Assembly (NCBI GenBank): GCA_964007475.1
Contig: OZ023274.1
Location: 91,535,213-91,599,212 of the forward strand
Source: Hybos culiciformis
Lineage: Eukaryota > Arthropoda > Insecta > Diptera > Hybotidae
DNA: 64,000 bases
Direction: 5' to 3'
Below the pieces are notes generated by a model. That model saw nothing but the letters and a program-made list of their open reading frames with translations, was not told where the DNA came from and did no database searches. Below are positions 1-12,700 of this stretch, one piece after another (positions within the stretch are counted from its first letter, which is position 1; each line of letters opens with the position of its first letter). The translations under genes were made by a program, and so were the position numbers.

Positions 1-56
1 ACTAAGTCCTTGACAGTGTTCAGTTCTGAGATTTTCATTGCGATTTTTCCACATTT
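1..56 (-). CDS. Candidate internal coding exon, cut by the window edge
   Basis: Read on the minus strand, the sequence up to position 57 ends in a pyrimidine-rich stretch (TTTCTGTTTCTTAG) that looks like a good 3' splice site. The next 56 bases are clearly richer in G and C than the surrounding intron-like DNA. In the phase that fits the donor at 44840 (phase 0), they read KCGKIAMKISELNTVKDL and then leave the window. A second frame is also open (MWKNRNENLRTEHCQGLS); the third has a stop. I do not recognise the peptide. It is probably a downstream exon of the same minus-strand gene as 44841-45950, because strand and phase agree, but the segment is short and the link is inferred. Confidence 0.4.
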
Positions 57-2479
57 CTAAGAAACAGAAATGTGAATAACATAAATTTCTATTTTTAGTT
101 ACAGATTTGTTCCTTTTTCTTTATTTCTGATATAATAATGAACTGATTAAATATTATGATGGTTTCAGAATGAAAAATGTTCGCAATTTTCATTGTAATG
201 ATTTATTTCATTCTCTTTTGTTTTTTTTTTTAATTTTTAACTCTTTTTTTTTTTTGTTTTTCAACGTTTTGTTTTCTTTTCGCACACGCTTGTTTATAAA
301 AAATTTTATTTATTGTATTTTATTTTGGTTTTTTTTATTTTTATGTTATCCTTAATGTTTTTGCTCATTCCGACTCACGAATTATTCTTGTCAATTATAC
401 ACATTTATTTTGCCTTTTCTTTCGTTTTTTTTATTATTATTTCCGGCAATTATATATCTTTTTTATTTTCATTATATTAATTTTTATTTATATTTTCCGT
501 TTTTTGTTTATTTTATTTTTTTTTGTGCTTTTTGTTTTTCTTTTTTAAAACAATTTTTTTTTTTTTTATTTAAATATAAGTTTTTCCATTATTACTACTG
601 TACATAATATGAAAAAGGAAAAGAGTTTTTATTTTATTTTTTATTTTTTTTGTTTTATCGCTTAATGAAATTTTAATGTGAATTATTCACGGATCTAAAC
701 AATTTCAAGATAACAAACCAGAAAGTGAACTAATAAAAATAATAAAGTTTTATATAAATTTTGTTTTATCAAATTAATTCGAGAAAAGCTTTTTAATGTG
801 CATTTTTTTAGTTGAAAAAATATAAAAATAAAAATAAAAACACCAGACGCGAAAAAAAAAATTCTATATATGTATTTAAAAAATTCAGCATTTTATTATA
901 ATTTATCTCATTTCAACATTTTTCAATGTTTTATATCCATAAATTAGTTAAAAATAAATTTTTCTTAAACATAAAAAAAAAAGAAAGGATTTTCTCATTC
1001 AGATTTTGGAACATAAAAAAAAAGAAAAAAAAAGGATTTTCCACAATAATAAATTTTTATTTCCCACTAAGCTTTAAGAATTTTTTTTTTTGGATTAAAT
1101 TATATAAATTTTCATTGGTATAATAATTTTAAACAAGCTTAATTTTTTTCATACGATTATTATAATTTTTGTTTTCAAATTTTCATATTGTTATTTCATA
1201 TATATTTATATATAATATATATTTATATACATGTATATGTGTATTTATATAGTTTCTCCGTAAAAAAGTGAAAAACATTAAAATTAATGAACTCAATTTT
1301 TTTTTTGAAATATTTCAAAAAAGTTTATTGAACTTAAAATGAGGGAAAATTTAATAAAAATTATTTTTTGTTAACGACAATCAAGGCCGAAAATATATTT
1401 ATTTTTTTTTTTTCAATTTTTTCAATGAACGAAAACATTCGGAAAATATCAAGAAATAAAATCTGTAATAAAAATGCCGAAAATTTGTTTTTTCTAATTA
1501 TATAAGTCATTCCAGTAATCCCTATATCGTGAGACAAAGGTAGATCGGAATACACTTTTCAAATAGTTAGCATAGTTTTATAAAGTTAATATAAAGGATT
1601 TAAAAAGTTAAAAAAAAAGAGAAAATGTAAAAAACGTTTTTGAAATCAAAATAATGATTTACTTAATTTTAAATCTGGGGATTTCTAATGCGCATTTTTG
1701 TTTTGGTTTTTTTTTTTAAATATAAATAATTTATGTTTTGAATTTTTTTAAAGAAAATATTCTCTTTTTTTTTTATGTATAATTTATTATTATTTAAACA
1801 GGATAAAAATTGACAATAATCGTTCAGAATTTCCCAAAAAAAAAAAAAATAAATATCTCGGATAGTTGAATTTACCGCCCATTTATTTCGTTTTTAAATT
1901 ATCTAGTTTACACAATGTTTTTTTTCCTATTAAAGAAAATTTTCTCTGTTTTCCTTCCATTTTCCCTCCATTTCGTTTTAATTTTTTTTTTCTAGGTCCT
2001 TTTTTTTCTATATACCTATCTAATCTGAAACAAGTTTTTTTTTTTGTGTCTACGGAAAAGAAAAACATTAAATTCCTTTGTTTTCGTTTTATTTTACTGT
2101 GTTGTCCTTTTTATTTTTTTTTTTACATAACATAAAAATGTAAAATAAAAATAAATATAAAAAAAAATAAATTTTCTTCTTTTGTCTATTTATTTTTATT
2201 GATTTTAATAAGAAAATGAGAACTTGTTTATTTATTTATTTTCAAATATGTATTTGGTGCTATTTTTTTTAATGTATTTGTAACCACAGATAGGATAAAT
2301 TTTTTTTTTGTTAGCTAGAAATTTAAATGTAAAGAAGAAAATTTAAGAAATTTAAAAAAATAAAATAAAATTTTAAATATTTTTATGACAATTTACTTAA
2401 CATAAAATTAGGTTTTTCATATTTCTAATTTTCTATTCTGAGTTATTTTGATTAACTTTTTTTTTGACAGGTATAGTGA
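57..2479. other. AT-rich noncoding DNA, probable intron
   Basis: Dominated by T- and A-runs on both strands, for example 170-660 and 1690-2130. There is an AT-alternating stretch near 1198-1250. Small open frames here translate to Phe/Lys-rich strings expected from homopolymer runs. No gene, RNA or transposon signature was seen. Confidence 0.6.
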
Positions 2480-3023
2480 ATTGAAAAAAAAAACTCTATG
2501 GAAAATAAAATATCGATTTTAACTAAAACTATCTTTTTATCTGGCAGTATGTGCAATATTCGAATCTTGCATTTATTATTAAGTATATAATAACTTGTGT
2601 TATTTAATGTGCAACTTATTGCTATAATTAATGTTGCCAATTGTATGGCTTTTGGAAGGACATTACTGCTTTTCGACTTCCTTTGCATTGATTTGCGTGA
2701 ACGGAATGTGACATTATGAATTATCACTCGCAATTGTCAAGTTTTCATTTTACAAATTGTACAAGAATGCAAAAAAATTATCTCCAAAGATTTAAAAAAC
2801 ACCATCAGCTAAAATACTTAATCTGTTAATCTTTTTATTTTTTTTACTCATTAGCTATAATCATACGAACAGATATATTTAAAAGTTAAGGTATACGAGC
2901 TATTTTCCTTGCTACGGCAAATAGCTGTTTTTGTTAAAATAATCCACTAGTTCGATTTGCCCTGTATACATAATAAGGTATGTATAGAAATTTTTGGCTG
3001 CGACAGATATCTGTTTTTCAGTG
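2480..3023 (+). repeat. CACTGAAAAA-ended repeat, copy 1 (non-autonomous DNA transposon-like)
   Basis: This segment aligns by eye with 3178-3720 (reverse strand) and 21225-21632. Shared landmarks in order are: an end close to ACTGAAAAAAAA; AATCTTGCATTTATTATTAA (2564-2583) matching AATCTTACATTTATTAT in the reverse of the second copy; ATAATCATACGAACAGATAT near 2856; a CTAGTTCGATTTGCCCTGTA block near 2947; and a right end of ATCTGTTTTTCAGTG followed by TA. The inverted CACTGAAAAA ends and flanking TA are what Tc1/mariner-type miniature elements leave. This copy has about 150 bp near 2600-2760 that is missing or unrecognisable in the others. Ends are approximate on the left. Confidence 0.6.
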
Positions 3024-3177
3024 TACATAATATGTGAATGAAAAAATTGGTACACAAACAATATTCTTATATTTATTTGCGTTTGTGGGAATTTAATTAA
3101 TTTCTATTTCATTTCACTGTTTCGTAAATATATTAAATCTATTTGTATAAAGATATGAGAATTTAAGATTATATGTA

Positions 3178-3720
3178 CACTGAAAAAACAGATAACGTTG
3201 GCAGCTATATTTTCTGTATATTTTTGCTATGTGTATAGTTCAAAACTTCAAACCATCAAAATTTATCAAAATTTGCGATTTAACAGTTTATTGCTGAAAA
3301 CACAATTGGGGCGACGACGACGGCGACAGCGATTTTTCATATAAAAAAATCGCCTCAATTGTTTCATTCTCATACAAATATATGGTTTTTGACAGTCGCT
3401 ATCGCTGTCGCCGTCGCTGTCGCCCCAATTGTGTTTTCAGCATATAGTTAATATATGTGTTCATATGATTGTGGCAATATTTGTCATAAAAATTTCAGTA
3501 AATCATATTGAAAAAAAATTTTTTTTTGTTCGTTTGCTAGAAAAAAAAATAAAAATTCTAATTTTCGAGTAGCAAATTTTGCTACAACTCATTTACTTTA
3601 TACTTTTGGCGAGTTGTTATGATAATAAATGTAAGATTTTACGCACACACTATCAGAAAATATTGCAGTTTAAATTACAACTTTATAGCTAGTCCATATA
3701 GCTAATTTTTTTTTTCAGTA
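3178..3720 (-). repeat. CACTGAAAAA-ended repeat, copy 2, interrupted
   Basis: Starts CACTGAAAAAACAGATAAC with TA before it. It ends TTAGCTAT... reversed as ...ATAGCTAATTTTTTTTTTCAGTA, followed by TA. On the minus strand it matches 21225-21632 through CAATATTTTCTGATAGTGTG, GAGTTGTAGCAAAATTTGCT and TATTGCCACAATCATATGAA. It faces copy 1 across about 154 bp, so the pair forms a large inverted arrangement. The copy is interrupted by a separate inverted-repeat element at 3293-3441, so the original length was about 394 bp. No coding capacity. Confidence 0.65.
3293..3441. mobile_element. 149-bp inverted-repeat element (MITE-like), nested
   Basis: Left end GCTGAAAACACAATTGGGGC and right end its exact reverse complement. 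The arms run about 40 bp with two mismatches and include a GGCGACAGCGA block, unusually GC-rich for this window. A weaker partial arm copy, ATCGCCTCAATTG, lies inside at about 3349-3361. It interrupts a repeat whose two uninterrupted relatives are at 2480-3023 and 21225-21632, so it arrived later. I see no clear target duplication. Too short to encode anything. Confidence 0.75.
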
Positions 3721-6700
3721 TATTTAATACTTCTGAGGTTGTAATTTGTTTTTTGGAACTAAAGGACATCGTATACATATAATGTTTTATTCATAAGTTA
3801 AATGGATTACTAGTTTTAATTTGGAATCTCCACAAAAAACATGATTGAGTAAAATTATTTCTTTATATACAATACAGCTACATATATCATATTCGTATAG
3901 GTAGGTATATATACTATATTGCGGGCAATATTTTATTTAAACAAGATAGCAGACGAAAAAAAAAAAAATCTTAAATAAATATAAAAGCTATTTTTATTAA
4001 ATACAAACGAACATTTGAGACTGAATACAGCGAATGTTTATTTGTATCATAAAATGAGAAGTTTTTTTAATTTGATCACCAAAATTGTTAAGTGAAGGCT
4101 TATAATTCAAATTTTATTCTAAATATACAGTTTGGTTTCTTTGTTTTCAACAACTAAAATGTGTGCTAGAGAACATTGGAATTATTGATATTTTCTAACA
4201 TTGGAATTAAAGTCTATCTAATTAAGTTCATAAATTTGAGCTAAACAAAATGTAGTTTCATTAATTTAATGCTTATGAATTTTTAATTATTTTTTTTTAT
4301 ATTTTTATTTGTATATGTATATCAAATAACTTATTCAAAAAAATATTTTTTATCCTATTTATCCTCAAAAAAATATTTTTCGAATTTTTTTTTTGAATTA
4401 TTTATTCACTCATTTTTAATTTATATTATTATTTATTTGAATTTAAAAAAAAAAATTTGTTTAGTTTTTATCGAAATTTGTTAATTTACTTTGTCTTTTT
4501 TTCCTCGAGAATTCTTCTATTTTTTTTTTTAAAGTTAAAATTCAGAAAATGTTTGAATCCTTAGCGAGGATATACAGAAAAAGCACAACACAAAAACTCT
4601 ATATGTTTTTAATTTAGTTCTTTTTTTTTTTCTTCTTCTCAAAGTAATCTTTTACTTTTTATAAAAAATTTATAAAAAAAAAAATATATTTTTAATTTCT
4701 GTCTAAAAATTAATAGTCTTGAGTTTTTCTTATTCAGTTTTTCATCTCGCGAAAAATTTAAACAAAAATAATCCTTTAATTGTTTGTAATCAATTTTGTT
4801 TCCAATTTTTTATTTTTTTTTTTTGAATTTATTTTATTTTTTTATTTGACGGATAAAAAATTAAATACCACTCCCTTCGAATTCGAATAATGAATTGACT
4901 ATGTTTGAGTTGTGAAATAAGAAATCCTGAAAATAGGGACGTAAAAGCTTTATTATTTTTTTTTCCTATTTTTTGTTGTTGTTGCTAACTTATTACCTAT
5001 ATAATATATGTATATACAGAGAAATAAGTATGAGAGAAAAATAAAAGAAATATAGAAATATAATTTTTCATGAAAATAAACAAATAAATTTTGTCTGTAT
5101 TTAAATTTCAACACACATTATACAATTTTTGGAAAATTATATTGTATATGTATTTTATTTCTCCCATGAGATAATAAAATTTTCTCCCATATCTCAAATT
5201 AACAAAATATATGTATATAAAAAAAATAAATAAAAGAAAATGAAAATTGTGAAAATAAATCAAGTTATTATGTTGTTAGTATAGTTTAAATATGACATAT
5301 GTGTATAGTATGCTGTGTCAGAGAAAATTAACTGATACCCGCAAAGGTATTTCTAAACTCTTTGTCTATCATATAAGAGTATCGAAAATATAAACTTTAT
5401 GAAAGGTACTTAAAATATATTTTAAAATCCTTTCTTGGGCAATATATTTTTTTTAATTTTTCCTATGAATGAATATGCAGAATATCTAAAATTTATTCAA
5501 TAAAACCGAAATTTACTTCAATCACATAAATTTCTATCACGATGAACTACAATCACACGTATAGTATAAAAATTTCATCAATGTATTGAAATTTGAAAAC
5601 GTAAACAAAAAGGATAAATGAAAATGAGTGAAAATTAAACAAAAAAACAAAATATATATATATAATGTGATAAACAACAAACGATAACAGTCGAAAGCTT
5701 TTTTCTTTCTTTTTTTTTTATTAATTTTAAACTTTATATTAAGCTTTCTTCATTTAATAATGTCTTTATTTATACCGAGACAATTATGTTTTTTAACAAT
5801 GAATTTTCCGAGTATTCTTATGCGTAAAATAAACAAAAAAAAATAAAAAAATGATGTTAAAAAAAATTAATACTTATTTACAACATATGTACTAACATTA
5901 TCTATCGACATATATACAAATTCTTGAACTTTTAAAATTTTTTCTATTGAAATTAAAAAAAAAAATTAAATAAAATAAAGCAAAGAAAAATAAATCAAGA
6001 TAAAAGTTCAAGGAAATATAATTGTTTTCTTTTTAATATTTTATAAAATTCATTAATTACAATAAAACAATCGACATTTATTACAATTTTGATTTATATA
6101 CATGTTCAATAAAATCAATTGCTTTTTGCTAGATGATTTATTTTACGAAGATAATCTATATTTAAGATCTTTTTGCACGGAATATTCTAAAAAATTTCAA
6201 ATATTCTGATTAACTTGATAATTTATTTCAAAAAATTCGTAAAATAATTTATATATAATTATATACCTATAGCTGGCACAGATGATTATTATAACGATAT
6301 CCTTTTTATAATATTAAATAAAGTCAATTGATTTTCTCTCTTTCCCTAAGCTAGTACATATATAAATGTTGATAGTTTATCCAGAATCAGAAAGTTAGAA
6401 TTTCAGATTAGATAAGATTTTTTTAATTATTTAACTCCTTACAACAGGCCTTAAATTTTATCTATATACTAAAATTTTTTTTTTGTTTTTTTATTTTCAT
6501 ACCCTGGTGGCAAATTTTAAATTTTATACAATTTCTAAATCGTACACTTGTGTTTTCTTTTTTTTCTTTATTGTTATAAATTAAATGTTTCTTTTAAATG
6601 AAAATAAAAAACAAATTAAATATTTTCTAAACAACATCAAATAAATAAAAAAAAATTCTATGAATGAATAAAAATGAATGGTTTTTATAAAAAAAAAAAA

Positions 6701-9700
6701 AACACAAATAATATCTACTTCTTTTTTTAAAATTGAAAAAAAAAAAAAATAAATAAAATTATCGAAAATAAAATGGAAAACTTTTCCTTTTTCTTATATC
6801 TGGAAAACAGGGTATACATTTAAGGAACTGTGACAGTTATTTCCAAAAGTTCAAAACTAAATTTAATCAACAATATTTTATGAGCATTAAAATTCTTTTA
6901 TATTTTATTATCGCGGTTAATATATTTAATATTTAATTAATAAATATAAGTTAGATAGAAAAATATTCTAAATTTTGAAATTTCACTTTAGTTCTTCTTA
7001 TACTTAATTTTCTTTTTTTCACGCCTGGTGTACTTTGTATTTCTTAAATTTGGTTAGTAATTCCTATAGTTGATTAATTGTATGTATTATACTATATGTA
7101 GAATTATAAGAATTATTTCCTTTAAAGAAAATCAATTTCTTGTTCAACAATTAATTCAATACAGATTATTAATACAATTCAAAAGTTATTTCTTGAGTTA
7201 TTATACATACGAACGAAATATGAAATATACGTTTCTAGGTATAGAAATAAATTATTTATTTATTTTTCATATTTGTCACAGGTCAAAATTCTGATAAACC
7301 ACTCCAAGAATAACAATTTATAAAAGAAATATAAAAATCATAAGTAAAAAAAAAACTTCAATTATTTCAAGGTGAAATATAAAAAACTATATACATTCCC
7401 ATTCCATGTACAATATATTATGTATATAGTGAAGAAAAGTATATGTGCATAAGAATAATAAAGTTTAATCTAAGCCACTAATGAAAGGCCAATGTACTTG
7501 TTCTTTTGATTGCTAAAATTTAATACAATGACCTACATAAAGTTTTCTAATAAAAATAAAATTTAGAATATATACATAATGTATATTAGTTTTAGTACTT
7601 TTACTTTATTTAAGTAAACATGCAAAACAAATATATATAGTTAGTTATTCGTAATACAATACACATAATATAATGCACAGCTACAAGTTAAATGGTAAAA
7701 TCAATAGTGTAATTATTATAAGAAGTGTAACAATAATAATAATAAATGTTATAACGATATCAAGAGCATATTAGGAAGTATAATTATATCAGAATAATAT
7801 TTCAACATATGTGGGTGTTAAATAAAAAGTGTGATTGTATGTAAAAAAAACCCTATAAATGGGTGCTATTTTTTTTATTAGAGAGATAGTTATACTTAAA
7901 TTACCAACAATCAGAATAAATTGTAAAAAAATAAAAATTACCAATCAAAAGTTTCAGAGGTGTATTTTACACAATATATTATTTACACCTGTATCATAAC
8001 TAAAAGTTTCGATACAATTAAAAAAAAAAAAATTTTTATTTTTTTCATCGAAATGTTAAATATATCATAACGATGAATTATTGATGGATGAACATAATAA
8101 TAATTACATTGATAAATCAACAAAATTATTTTCATTTTTAAACTCCTGTATTTATTCTCTTCTGACATGTTGTTTAAATATTAAAAATCATTTTTAAAAT
8201 AAATTGTATTTTCGATTTCATTTAGGGAATTCTTATAATGTTGTATATATTATGTATGTTGAGCAAACTATATACCCACTATGCACAATTCCATAGTATT
8301 TAGTTCGTTTTTTTGTCTGAGTAATTAAATGATGCAATATACTGCATTGTATTTTAAAAATAAATGATATATAGACGTATACTATATGCATATTCATATA
8401 TGTAACATATATGGAAAAAACTTTAACACAACTTTTAAATATGTAATTGGAAAAACTCTTACGGATCGCAAGGAACCCCTTGTGATATTTTTTTATTATT
8501 CTTTCGTTATAAAGGAAAAAGTAATTGAAAACTTCTAGTTTTTATAATTTAGCGAAATTTAGCACTTTTAGGTAGTGTTATTTTTACATAATTAAATAAA
8601 ATTTAATGTATACAAACTTCTCACAAGTTTTATCGTCGAGATTAACCGGAAAAAGTAGGAATATTAAATTTGATTAATGAACAAAAATAATTTTAAATGC
8701 TTAAAATTTTGAAATTTTTCATTTAACCAGTTGATAGTTTTAATGTTTATGTGTAAACGAAATTTTTTAAATATATCTTAATTTTTGTCACAAATTTTAT
8801 TATTTTATCACGTAGTCGAAATTTGATATGTATGGACGGAGAATGTTATTCCGAAATGGGAATGAAAATGTTATGCTGAAATCTCTTCAACCAAAATCAG
8901 GTTAATATTATTAATGTAGAATGATGATTAATATATTGTCCTCATTATTATTCACATAAATACCAGCTTAAGAATATATCATTCTTGATTAAACATTTAA
9001 ATTTCTTTTTAAATCTTATGTAATAAATAAAAAAAATTTGGAATAAAATTATTTTCATCAAAAATATGGACATTATGTACACATTTTTTGCATTACGTAT
9101 AACATCCTTTTAGGGGAAAGAATCGGCTATTTAACCAGTTTCCTATTCTATTCTTAATTATTTCTATAAAATGAAATTTATTAACTTTTGTACATATTGG
9201 CTTTTCCTCTTTTTTGTCAAATTGTACCTTTTGGTACTGAAACTACTTCAGTAATCACCTGACTTTCGTTTTTACATTTATATGTATTTAATTACTTTTG
9301 AATCAGTTTTTGAATCATTGCTTGTGTCCACTGGTTCTTTGTCCCCTATATAGAATTTAGCTTTTATTTATTTATACATGGTAGCGTGTACGAATATTTT
9401 TATTTCTTTATTTATCATATGTGAAAATAAATAAACATAGTTAAATTTTCCTTTACTGAAACTGTTTTGCAGGATTTGAATAACATGTATAATTTATATA
9501 TATATTTTTTTTACAGATATTTAAGATATTTTTTAAAAAGTTTTGGCATTTATTGCCAATCAATATTTATTATTTGACATATGTTCATAAATTATGTGTA
9601 AATTCGATGTCGGCATTATTTATAAAAAAAAATGTGCATATATATATATCTGTAATATATTTGAGTTAATTTTGTTTAAAAAGATTTAATAGGGTTGAAA

Positions 9701-12700
9701 AGGATTTAGTAAAGGATTTAGAAAGCTAACAAACATATAAAAAAATAATACTTGTTTTTACATATACAATACATATATTTAAATAAGAACAAAATTTTCA
9801 TCATTTATATTGAAAGATTAAGTTTTGGACCAGGGTGTTTGTATACCATTTTAAAGTTATACCTGTCAATAATATCAAATAATTATCTATTATAAATTCG
9901 AAAATTTTGAATCATATACAAAGTTAGGAATGATTCTTATTATTAATTGCAAAAAGCCTTACATATTTTAAAACAGTTTGAATAGATATATTTTAAAATT
10001 ATTCCTTCGCTTCACTATAATAAATCGTTTCAAATTTATTTCATACAAATATTAATTTTCTCTTAATTTCCAATATAGCATTCAATCTAAAAAGCCTCAC
10101 ATATCTGTGTTATTTTATGTAAATATAATTATCGATTCAGTATAACCACAACTGCGGTTACAAAACCATATTTTGATAAAAGAAAATAGTAAACATTTAT
10201 TATTCAAAAATTTCATATACCTAAAACGAATTTAGCTAAATATAACATGAAAAACAATCTAGAAAAAATTTTTTTCCACATAGTAGAATGAAATAAAATA
10301 GATGAGCGACGACGATGATGAATCCTTTTAAATAAAGCCTTTTAAAGTTTAATTCGGCGTGATGTTGTTTTCTAATACAGTTTAAATATTTCTTTTTTTT
10401 TTGCTTATTTCTTACATATTTTTCTTTAGGATATATCTTTTCATACAAAAAAAAACATCACGATTTTCTTTTGTAGAAAACTATTTTAAAGAATTCTAAA
10501 AGGAAATTAAATGTACAAAGATATATGATTTTTTTTTTCTCATATAAAAAATATAACATTTCAAATTTATAAGGTTTTAGATCTTAAAAAATTTCCAATT
10601 CGAATATTGTAAAAAGAAAACTATATTCTACTAGAATACTTTTGAGTAATGTATTGAGAAAAATCGAAAATGATTTTACAAAGAAATGTTGTTTAAAGCA
10701 AATTCTAAATTATATTAAAATTTGAAATTTTAAAACGAAAATAAAATTCTTGTGACACGTTATCGTGTCGTGACTTTAGTTAAATTTTGGAAAAGAGGTT
10801 TTCTTTTTTTTTTTAAGAAGATATACATATGCATTATGCAATTACATTAATGAAATGTTTATTATGATAACGATGAAATAATATTTTGACAAAATATTCA
10901 TATCATAAGGTAAAAGTAAAAGGTTACTAATTAATTTTATTGTTGCATTAAAGTTAGTAAATTAAATTTAAAATAAAGATCATTAAATAACCGCTAGCAA
11001 TACAGGATCACTAGAATTAAGTACTTTACTGGCTTTAACGACTATAATAACTAAAATTGAATATTTTAAACATTTCCACTATTTTATATTCATTCAAGAC
11101 TTCTTGTTAAATTTCATATATTTTAATATCATTTTCAATGTATGTACATAGTATTGACACAAGGAAAACCATTTCCAGTGCAGGATATGATTATTCTCTG
11201 AATTGTTATGTTAGTCTTTTCCTTATTTATAGCAAAAAGAAAAATATTTTATTATAAACATAAAACTGAAAGACTGTCATGATATCGCAATGTTTAATTA
11301 TATATGGTATAATAATAAAAACAATAAAAAAAGTTTTCCCATGAGGGAATATAAATCAAGGGTGTGAAAACAAAAAATCGAAAAATATACCTCTAGATAA
11401 CTTTGTATTATTAAAACTTCTTATTTAGCTATTGATTTTTTTATGGCAATAAAGAAAATAATAAATTGGCATATTTTTTTTTATGGAGCTATATAAAAAA
11501 AATTTATTATTTTATGGAAGGACAAATCAAAGAAAACACGGCAAAAAATATTAGAGACTTTGTAGGAAAACCAATATACATATATATATATTTTAATAAT
11601 ATATACATATTAAAAATGATTATAACTAGGAATCTTAAATAAATTATTTATGAGTGTCAATAAATGTCAATAAAAGAATGTTAAGATAAAGTTAAAGAAT
11701 GAATGATATGAAGTGCGAATGAACTTGTTCGAAAATCTAATTCTGAAATTCGATGAAGTTAAATAATTATCATTTTAAATTTAGAATGGGACTCCAAGAT
11801 GAGTTCAACAAAACATAGTATGTACTACAAATAAAATTATAAATATGCACTTAATTTTCAAAATTATTAAAACTGTCAAATCGACAACAATAAATAAAAA
11901 AATAAAAAATAATTCTTAAAAACGAAAACAAATCAAGATATCATTAAAAAAACAATATTTTTTTTTTTTCTTAATTGAAGTGAATCAAATATAAAAAACT
12001 TATTTTTATTTTACTTAGAAAATTTTATAATTTTTGAGAAAAGTTTTTTAAGTTTTCGTTATTTCTATATTTACTCAGACCGTTCAATCTTAAGTAACAC
12101 ATTCATTTTCTGTTCTTATGTGGGTACTTTAGAAACTTTGTTTGTTTATTTTTGTCTTAATAAGTTCACATTAATTTATCCTTAGCTTGAAATTTTTTTT
12201 TCAATTTTCTTGAAAAAAATTTTTTTTAAGTACATAAATTATTTTTAAATTTTTCTTATTAAAATATAATTTATTGAACTTTCGTGACTGCATGATGCCA
12301 TATGCCATTTTAAAAAAAAAATAAGATAAAAAATTTTAAGGATTCTTTAAAATTATGAATATATATTTATGTATATTACATAAAAATAATTTTATCTCAT
12401 CAAATTCTTATTTTATCTCTATATTTATCTACAAAATTTTTAGAAAATATATTTTAGAAGTATATATATTTTTAATTTATCCTTATTGCAATTCAAAAAT
12501 AGAATTACATAAATTCATTCTGCATTCGCATTATATAAAATGAAAAAAAAAAAAAAATTAATTCTTAAACTCGTAAATGTCAGCTGTCAAAATATTTAAA
12601 CTTATGTGATTATTATTATATCTTTTGGTTTATTATAACATATAAAAAATTTCCTATTATTGAGAGCAAAAAAAACATATAAAGATAATTTTATGTCAAA

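Noticed and set aside
2452..2733. 93-codon minus-strand frame (RSRKSMQRKSKSSNVLPK...)
   Set aside because: It begins at a non-ATG codon and overlaps a diverged repeat copy. Looked somewhat protein-like but has no ATG, splice sites or recognisable family.
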